Source of the DNA: Owenia fusiformis
Lineage: Eukaryota > Annelida > Polychaeta > Sabellida > Oweniidae
DNA length: 64,000 nt
NCBI GenBank assembly: GCA_903813345.2
Contig: CAIIXF020000010.1
Coordinates: 23,603,740 to 23,667,739 of the forward strand
Reading direction: 5' to 3'
Below the pieces are notes generated by a model, which saw nothing but the letters and a program-made list of their open reading frames with translations, had not been told where the DNA came from and searched no databases. Made by a program: the position numbers and the translations under genes. Positions 52,901 to 61,900 of the stretch are shown piece by piece (positions within the stretch are counted from its first letter, which is position 1; every line of letters begins with the position of its first letter).

Positions 52901-55900
52901 CCTAAAGGAATCAATATAAGTTTTTGATAAATGTATTTGGACATGTTTTCTCATCAGTAGTGTGAAAATTATTTCACTCTAACGATCGTTATAGCTGCTT
53001 AATAAGCAATATTCGAATTGGTTGTGACGTTATTGGCCCCCACGTGATCTCTCACTGGCCCCCACGTGGCCCGTTTTAATCCATTAGATCATGACGTCAT
53101 AATGCCAAAATGTTTTATTATTTGTTTACACAACAATCCTATGGTTGCCGTGACGTTGTGATTACTAAGGAACCAATAAACCAAAGCTATATTTTGTATA
53201 TGACGTTATTAATCACGTGGGGGCCAATTTGATTAATCAGTTAGTTTTATTTCGTTATATATGACCGTTAGCAGTTATCTAACATTTATTTTATAATGCC
53301 TATCGCAAGAACTCTACGTTGGGCTTACAATGGAGAAAACCGCATTTTTGTAGCTGGAAGTTGAGAAAAGCTATTTCAGTTGTGCTTTAAGTGGAGACCT
53401 TCCTATTGATCATTCATTCACATTTCATGCAACATGTATATACAGGGTGGACCAAAAAAACAAGAGCAATATTATGTGATCTGCGTTAAACCATATGCTA
53501 TGTATTATATATCACTTTAAAGATAAATCCTTTCCCAACAATACGACACCATCTGATTGAAAATCCTTTCTTTTCTTGCGATGTTAGTGGCTAACATTTA
53601 TACCAGGGGTGTCATGAGCAATCAAAAATAAAAAATGCTCAAATTTCCCTCCATATTGCAGATACAGCTACACTCAGTATGCTTGACTGAATCGCTATAA
53701 ATTTATAAAAGTAATACACAATTGATAGTTAATTAAATATATATGTATGATGGGATTACTTTTACAGTAAACTTGTATAAATACGTATACCTGTTTTGAA
53801 GGTGTCAAAATACAAATATCCCTCTATTTTCCACAATTTGGAAATCCACGGTGAATAATTTCTTTGGACACTCATCCCTGGTGTTAATTTTAGCTTCTCC
53901 ACAGGAAAACAAAAGTTGTTCAATTGGATGGTGTCATATTGTTGGGAAATGATTTAGAATGATCTTAGAAATGATATATAATACATGGCATGGTTAAACA
54001 TATATCATATGATATTCATCTTTAAACGTGTGTATTGTTTTTTTGGCCCACCCTGTATTATTACATATATCATCATGATGTATGTAATAATACAGGGTGG
54101 GCCCTGTAACATGTTGTAAATAGGTAAGATTTGTTGCATCTTGTATATAGAAGTGCCAACATATTGCCATGATATTAGATGTTATAAGTATTTCAGTGCT
54201 TTAGGAATGATGTCAAGACATCAACAATTATAAATGTTAATTTAACTCTGAAATTCTGAAAGCCAAAAATCAATATTCTTCACATACAAATTATCTTTTC
54301 TTTCCCACAAAAATAAGTCAAATTCTTCTCCAACTGTTGATATTTTGACATCATCCCTCATGCTTGAAGCCTCAACCAAACACAAAGAAACATCCCTAAG
54401 GGGCCGGGTCAATACTTCAATGTCTGTAAAAACTTAATTAATTTAGTCTTAACCCCTCTCCCCTTTCTAATAAAAGTTAACGTGTTGATTCATGCGCGGT
54501 ATAAACAAGTGAAAATGTTGATTTGCATGCAGAGTACAAGTACAACCCCAAATACAGCTACCACTATAAACAACACATTTCAATTTTTTACACATATCTG
54601 TTGAGTACATTAATGATCATAGTATCATACCAAGACTGTCAAAGCAGAAGTTGCAGAAGACCAACTCCCGGGAAATCAAAAATCAATGTCCGTCACCTAG
54701 TTAACTAGCGTTTTACCCCCCTCCCTCCTATAGTAATTAATTATGTTTGTTGAGGGACATTGAAATATTGACCTGGCTAATCCTTTCAAAATATACATAA
54801 TCCAAAAGAAATAGATAAAAAACATACCTTATATAGATATTCCCATGCAGTGTTAGTTCCTTAGTCTAATATTAGTCCACACTTATAAACACTCTCCATG
54901 GACCATTATGTTAAATGCTCAGTAATATAACAAAATACAGACTGATAACCAAATCTTTCAATGTCACCAAGTGTGTAAACTGGTTTCAATTTCAGTCTTG
55001 TTATTCATCTTCTTTTCCACACTAATGGTATGGACAATAGAAGACATCTGGCCATAGCTAGGATTCCAGGATTGATGTCAGACACTAATATAATCAAGAC
55101 TTTGTATTTTCACCCTGAACAATATACAGATTTTGTTAATAATCAGGTACATGAAGTCCCTATAGAGGAAATAAAATTTCTCACTTTATCCATGGGCTTT
55201 CAGTTGAAAACCCATGCTTTATCTCCTGATTGAATATGAGATTAAAATTTAAAGAATAACACCTAATTTAAAGAGAACAAATATACAAATACATTATATT
55301 GTATAATAATATAGTATACAACAATAATTTGGTTATCAGATTCAGTAAAATGTTACACTTGTTTATTTATCTTACCCATCACCAGGCAATTTCATTGAAC
55401 TATAGACTTCCACTGCAGAACAAAATCTCAGTTGATGTAAAACCCAGCAGTATTGAGTAACTGGGTCTGCTCCACCCAAATGTTACAAAAATATTTTTTT
55501 AGGTCCCTTTTCAACTTGAACTGATATAAGTACTTTTATGTGTTCTATAACTTAGGGTTGCCCTGATAATTTTGATTCCCCTCACCAAATTTAAGTTTCT
55601 GGCTTAATCTCTAGATACCTCATTTTTTCAATGAAATAGCCTTAATAGAAACTTGGTACTTCCATGTTTTTCTTATAATTCACATTTAAGAATTTTTATG
55701 GCTGTTAGTTTATGCATTTAAGTAATGCTGGTTAACATGCATTACCTCTATCAAGCCTCTAAAAAATATAAAATGAAGTAATGAAACAATGAAAAGAATC
55801 ATGCAAACTGAAAAAAAAACAAAGAAAATATTTCGTGCAAACCACACCATTCAACATAGTGTGGTAAAGAATACATTTCTGCAACGTATCAGTTGAAAAA

Positions 55901-58900
55901 TATAGTCAGAATCTTTACAAAGCAGATAAAGATTTTTCTTCCATATTTAGGGGAGGCATCAAAAGATCAATGTCTGATAGAAAACTAAATAAATCTAGTT
56001 TGGGGGGGAGGGGGTCAAAGCTATTTCAGTTTGCTATCCGACAAATTTCAACATTTAAATTTTTCGCAATTCCGACTCGAAATGCCTTGGAATGGTTTAA
56101 AAATAAAGACTTTTCCAGATGCCTTCTTCACCGAGATGCATGCAACATGGAATATTATGCCTATTGTTGTTGGCACATGTTTTAAGAATCATAAATAAGT
56201 TATAGGACTTGCCCCATGAAAGTCCAAATTGAGTCGCTAAAACTAGGGAAAAGTCCGCGATCAACTTTCATTGTATTTAGTTTTGAGGGGGAGGGGGGGG
56301 TCCAACTCAAAACTAGATTTATTTAGTTTCCTATCAGACATTGAACTTTTGATGCCTCCCCTTAGTAAATCAAACAGAGAATAAAATTGACAATTCTTTA
56401 GCTTTTGTCTGGCCCCATCCCCCTCCCCTTATAATGATAGTATATTTTGTGTAGCCAAAACTATTGTCTAATACTGATACACTTGAAAAGTACAAGGGGC
56501 AACATGCAAAACAAGCAACATAAATCAGATTCATGCAAATAATCCTATACAGTTAGTGAAGCATTAGTACAACATGCATACTGAGTGAATAAATACATTT
56601 ACAGAATATGCATCATTATGAAATATATAATCATTTACATAATTACAAAATTGGCCATTCTATAAATAAAACAGTAAACACTGAAACAACATTAAGCTAC
56701 ATGAAGTAAAATAAATTTCTAAATCATAGTTGACATTTGTTGAACTTAAAACAAGCAAATAGGTTAACAAAGAATAGATGCTTTCCTTATCTCCCATTTG
56801 TTTACATTATCGTGTATTGTTCATGTTCAAAACCTTCAAAATGTACGGAAATGACATTTGTCACTGAGGGGAATATACATATAGATAAACAATAAACATG
56901 TATTTAAAATTAAATCCAGAACAATATAAATAAATAAATTATAAAATATACAGTTGAGAAGTGTTATATGAATCTTGCATTAATTCTCTTGACCCCCTCT
57001 CCCCCCCCCCCCATCTACTTTAGCTGAAATATTGAAGCAGGTATATCTTGGGGAGGATAATTCAGAAGCACTTTGTCAATCCAAAGTGTTTGAGTTTGAG
57101 ATAGCTAGGAAGATTAAGTATTCAGAAGTGAGATAAACTGACAAGTTAAATATGAACAAATATATCAATAAAGTTTACCTTGACTGACCCCTATAAAACA
57201 ATTCTTTATCTTTTATTCCTAATTGTACTTTAGTATATAATAGTGAATGGGTTGATAATGCATGTCTTTGTGATGTTTTTAGTAATGCCACAAAAGTCAT
57301 ATTGCTAAATCCCCCTCATGTATGGACCGTGACACCCTACTCCCAACAATTTCCTTTACTGTGCACCCTTTTTGTTATAGTGTTCTGGACCGAATACTGT
57401 GTTGCTTGACTTACTTTTCAGCTGTATGTTTGTTGCTGTGAAGACTTTCCTTTGAGGAGCCATACTTCTCTTTGTCTAGAGACTCTCTGCTCGAATCATC
57501 TATGTTATTGTCACTATGTACTTCTAATGATTTTTTTCTGGAAAACATCAAAGAGAAATTGGTTAGAATGTGTAAGATTCTATCAGGTAGAAAGATTTGT
57601 AGACAATGTGTTTTTAGCAACACTATATTGGATTTGAAAGTGCTAAAGCTTTCAATTGATGAATAAATTCCCCATTGTGCAGATACAGAGCTGACTACAG
57701 TATGATGTCTCAAATAGCCACATTTTCTTTAGGATGTAATATCCCCTAGATGCAATCATCCTCATAAATTGTTAAATGAATGGGGTGTAGCCACAACTAC
57801 TAAACACTTATATCCAGAGCTAATCTGATAGTAACTTCTGACTACATAGACTACTATCATTTTACACTTTGACATCAAACCAATTAGAGAGTCCTTGAAC
57901 TATTAAACATTTAATTAGAATTCATTATTACTGAACAATACCCTGTGTGCAGAGTCTAGTTAAACTACACTCTGCCTAGTAGAGACCATATTACAGTTTA
58001 GTAGCCCCGCCAAAACGACGGGTACCAGTGACAATTTGGGTAATAAATCACTTTTGAACTACGCGCTGACCTTTCTTCCACCAATCAGCGAGCTTGAAGA
58101 AACATACGCAAAATGCGTTCTAGTTAAATATGCGCATGTCATTGGTCAATTCGGGGCTCAACGATGACATCAGAAGGAATGACCATATGTAGAACGTCAG
58201 TTAAATTTGGCCGACGAACACTGATTGGTGCGAGGAGTTCACAGGTTTATTTTAGTTTGAAAGAATGAACACAAAGCTCGAATGCAAAGGGTAACTGAAC
58301 AATGACAAGTTATTCAAAGAATGTAAGAAGTTGATTATTATTGTAAAGGGTAACTAAACCAATGACAGAAACAGAACCCAAAGCTGAAAGTAACAAGAAA
58401 ATTGGTGAACAGTATCGTACCTAACACATAGCAGTGTGAACTTGTTGACCTAGACAGCAAGATGACCGTCGAAAATTTGATTAGAGGACATAGGGGTAAT
58501 CTCAGACACGAGGCATTGTCAGACGACCTTCAATAATTCTTTGTTTTATATGGTTTCTTCATTGAAACTTCAAATTGGACACATCATATTATCGATGTGG
58601 TGATATATATTGTAAAAAGCCTAACGATGCCCTAGATTTTGTCCGGGAAAGGTTTGTCCGGGAATGCCCCGTGGCCGAGAATGCCCCTATGTCCTCGCAG
58701 AACATCTTACCATGTAACATGTGTAAAAATTTGAAGCAAATCTGTTTGATGATTCTCCTGAAAACATGTTGACAAATTCATCTAAAAACTTCCAAAATGG
58801 CCAACAGAATGCAAGATGGCCACCTAAAAGTTAATCAGCTCTAGAACTTACTTCCATGAAGTGCTTTTCCTGGAATCGCGATGACAAAAATCCCAAAACT

Positions 58901-61900
58901 TCAAAAATGACCACCAGAATGCAAGATGGCTATCTGATGGCTAAATGATGAAGAAATTCTTACCATGAAGGGCAACGGGGTGTTACTTCTTAGAAGTAAC
59001 ATTTCCATTTTCCTCCATGTTTGATTCTGGAAAAATTAAAATCTCGGGAGACCTCGATCCAAACAAGAAAAAGAACAGCTTCCCCCTACCTAGATTGAAA
59101 ATTAGAGCAAATAAACAACAAGGTGTCAATGTTGCCCCATATGTTGAAGTAACCCCAAAATGGTGTCTACGTTACCCCTTCGCCCCAAAATGTCTTGCCT
59201 GACATAAAAAACCTATTCACCCCATATGTACTCTGTAAACAAAACAAAATGAAAAGTCTTTTCATTTCAACATTTATAATGTTTACATGCTCTTATTGGA
59301 ATTTAAAGGCATTTTGTCTTTCAACTCCTATAATCTCACCTATCGGGGAAGATAAAACGTATTTAGGACTTTCTGGGGAATTAGTTCATCTATTTCATAT
59401 CATGTGACCATGAATAAGCCAATGAGCATCTAGAATACACATGAGGTATATACGCAAGGTAAAAAACATTGGACGGCCATTGGAAGGAGGTAATCTATAA
59501 GCATCAAACATCCTTCAGACAATGCAAGATAGTATTTCTCCTTCCTAGAAAGGAAAACAATTGTAGTTTTGAAAAATAAACAAGCCAAACAGTTTTTTGT
59601 TTAAGGTGCCATGGAAGTTAACAGGAAATGACAAAAAAATTTTGCATTTTTAGACATTTTTTGAACAAAGATAACAGAGTTCTGTTTTGACTTCCAGTCA
59701 ATTTAACTATTTCCACATATCATTTACATGACCAGGATCACAATGTGCTTGGTCAGAACCAGAACAACGGCAACGCCAAAGCGTAGCGAATCCCATCGAA
59801 CATTTTTCAAAAGGGGCACCTTCTACCAAAAGTGTCATTAGACAGTGTGCCATGCTTATAATATTCACATACCAAATATGAACAAAATCGCTCTGCTACT
59901 TTTCGAGTTATAGTAAAATACGTTAAAATGGTGGCCATTTTGAAAAATGGCCGCTTTCTACTAAAAGTCTCATTAGACAGTGTGCCATGCTTATAGTATT
60001 CACATACCAAATATGAACAAAATCGCTCCGCTACTTTTCGAGTTATAGTAAAATACGTTAAAATGGTGGCCATTTTGAAAAATGGCCGCCTTTTACCAAA
60101 AGTGTCATTAGACAGTGTGCCATGCTTATACGTATTCACGTACCAAATATGAACAAAATCGCTCCACTACTTTTCGAGTAATAGTAAAATAAGTTAAAAT
60201 GGCAGCCATTTTTCAAAATGTCCACCATTTTTCAAAATGGCCGCCTTCTACCAAAAGTGTCATTAGACAGTGTGCCATGCTTACAGTATTCATATACAGA
60301 ATATGAACAAAATCGCTCCACTACTTTTCGAGTTAAAGTAAAATACGTTAAAATGGCGGCCATTTTGAAAAATGACCGCCCTCTACCAAGAGTGTCATTA
60401 GACAGTGTGCCATGCTTATACGTATTCACATACCAAATATGAACAAAATCGCTCCACTACTTTTCGAGTTTTAGTAAAATAACTTAAAATGGCAACCTTC
60501 TACCAAAAGTGTCATTAGACAGTGTGCCATGCTTATAGTATTCAAATACCAAATATGAACAAAATCGCTCCACTACTTTTCGAGTTACAGCAAAAATCGT
60601 AAAATAACGAGAAAAGGGCGCCATTTTTCAAGATGGCTGCCATGTACTTTTTTAATATCTACATTTCTAGCTTTATTAATGTCCTATATAATTTTTTTTA
60701 CATTTAAAACATATTGCTATTACAGTTTTACATATTGCACCTAAATTACTGTAAAATCAGCACTAAAATGGCCGCCATTTTTAAATGAGCGGCCATTTTG
60801 AAAATCGGCTTTCGAGCAGAACTTCTACCCCCATAGGGTATATGTATACAAAATATGAATAAAATCGGGCCAACGGTATTTGAGTTATTGCCCGGACGGA
60901 CGGACGTACGTACGGACGGACGGACGGAGGCGTTCCCTATATCCCTCCGAACTTCGTTCGATGGGATAATGATCCTAAACATGATGAAATAACCTTTTTA
61001 GCCCTTTGAAAGTGTGACTGAAAAAACGCTAAAAGTAGGAGCAAGGGAAGGTCACTGAACAAAATCTTTTGAATTTTTCAGAAAATGTGCCCAATATAAT
61101 GCTCTAACTGATACAATCGTTGAAATTTTAGAAAATTGTCTGAAACAAAAATGGTGGGCATAAAAAGGAAAATAGATCGCTTTTCAAATAAGTTTTTTCA
61201 TTTTTTTTCTTTTTCTATGAATGGTATCAAATTTTCAAAGATTGTATCATTTAGAGCAAGATATTGAGCACATTTTCTGAAAAATTCGAAAGATTCTGTT
61301 CAGTGACCTTTCCTACCTCCTTCTTTTAGCTATTTCAGTCACATTTTCAGAGGGCTGAAAAGTTTATTTCATCATGTTTACCGTCATTCTGACCATGAAC
61401 ATTGTGATCCTGGACCTGTAAATGGTATTTGGAACTAGTTGAATTGACTGGAGGTCAAAACAGAACTCTGTTATCTTTGTTCAAAAAATGTCTAAAAATG
61501 CAAAATTTTTTGTCACTTCCTGTTTTGTCATTTCCTGTTAACTTCTATAGCACCTTAAAGGAGACCATAGTAAAACAGCCACACCAACTATATCCTATAG
61601 AAGGGAGAAGACTCTCAGTAGCCAGATAATACCCCTATGCCATTTACATCCCAATCAGACAACATTCCCAGTCTCACTCATTTTTCAAATCAGAAGTGCA
61701 GGGTGGCAACTGGGTGCCATTTGTTTTAAAGTAGGGCCACCCCCCCCCCCCTGGGTAAAGTGACTTGGAGAGATCACTGATTCCTTTTTGATTTCTCTTA
61801 TGACCTCCATTTATACTATTGCCACTTTTATTCTATGAATTAAAATACCTGCCTACAGGCTAAAATGCAAAACTGACCAATGTTTGACCTTTTGATAACT

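Larger units (their letters stand above)
59605..61554. mobile_element. TTAA-flanked palindromic element with HINE-like insertion
   Basis: 1950 bp. The ends GGTGCCATGGAAGTTAACAG and the inverse of CTGTTAACTTCTATAGCACC match, with TTAA at 59601-59604 and 61555-61558. The left arm is 59605-59758 plus 60968-61160. The right arm is about 61190-61554. The two arms align throughout, except that the left one is split by the insertion at 59759-60967. It lies in GRAMD1 intron 1. Confidence 0.7.

Noticed and set aside
55030-55233. 67-codon plus-strand frame in GRAMD1 intron 2
   Set aside because: No homology, promoter or splice support. The length is within the range expected by chance.
57411-57713. 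Single-exon 100-codon minus gene starting at 57713
   Set aside because: Only the 57415-57537 part is coding-like, and it joins exons 1 and 3 in phase. The rest is probably intron or 5' UTR.
59807-60429. Overlapping frames with YFTITRKVAERFCSYLV-type repeats
   Set aside because: They arise from the 135-bp modules of the HINE-like copy and are open in several frames because unit length is a multiple of three.
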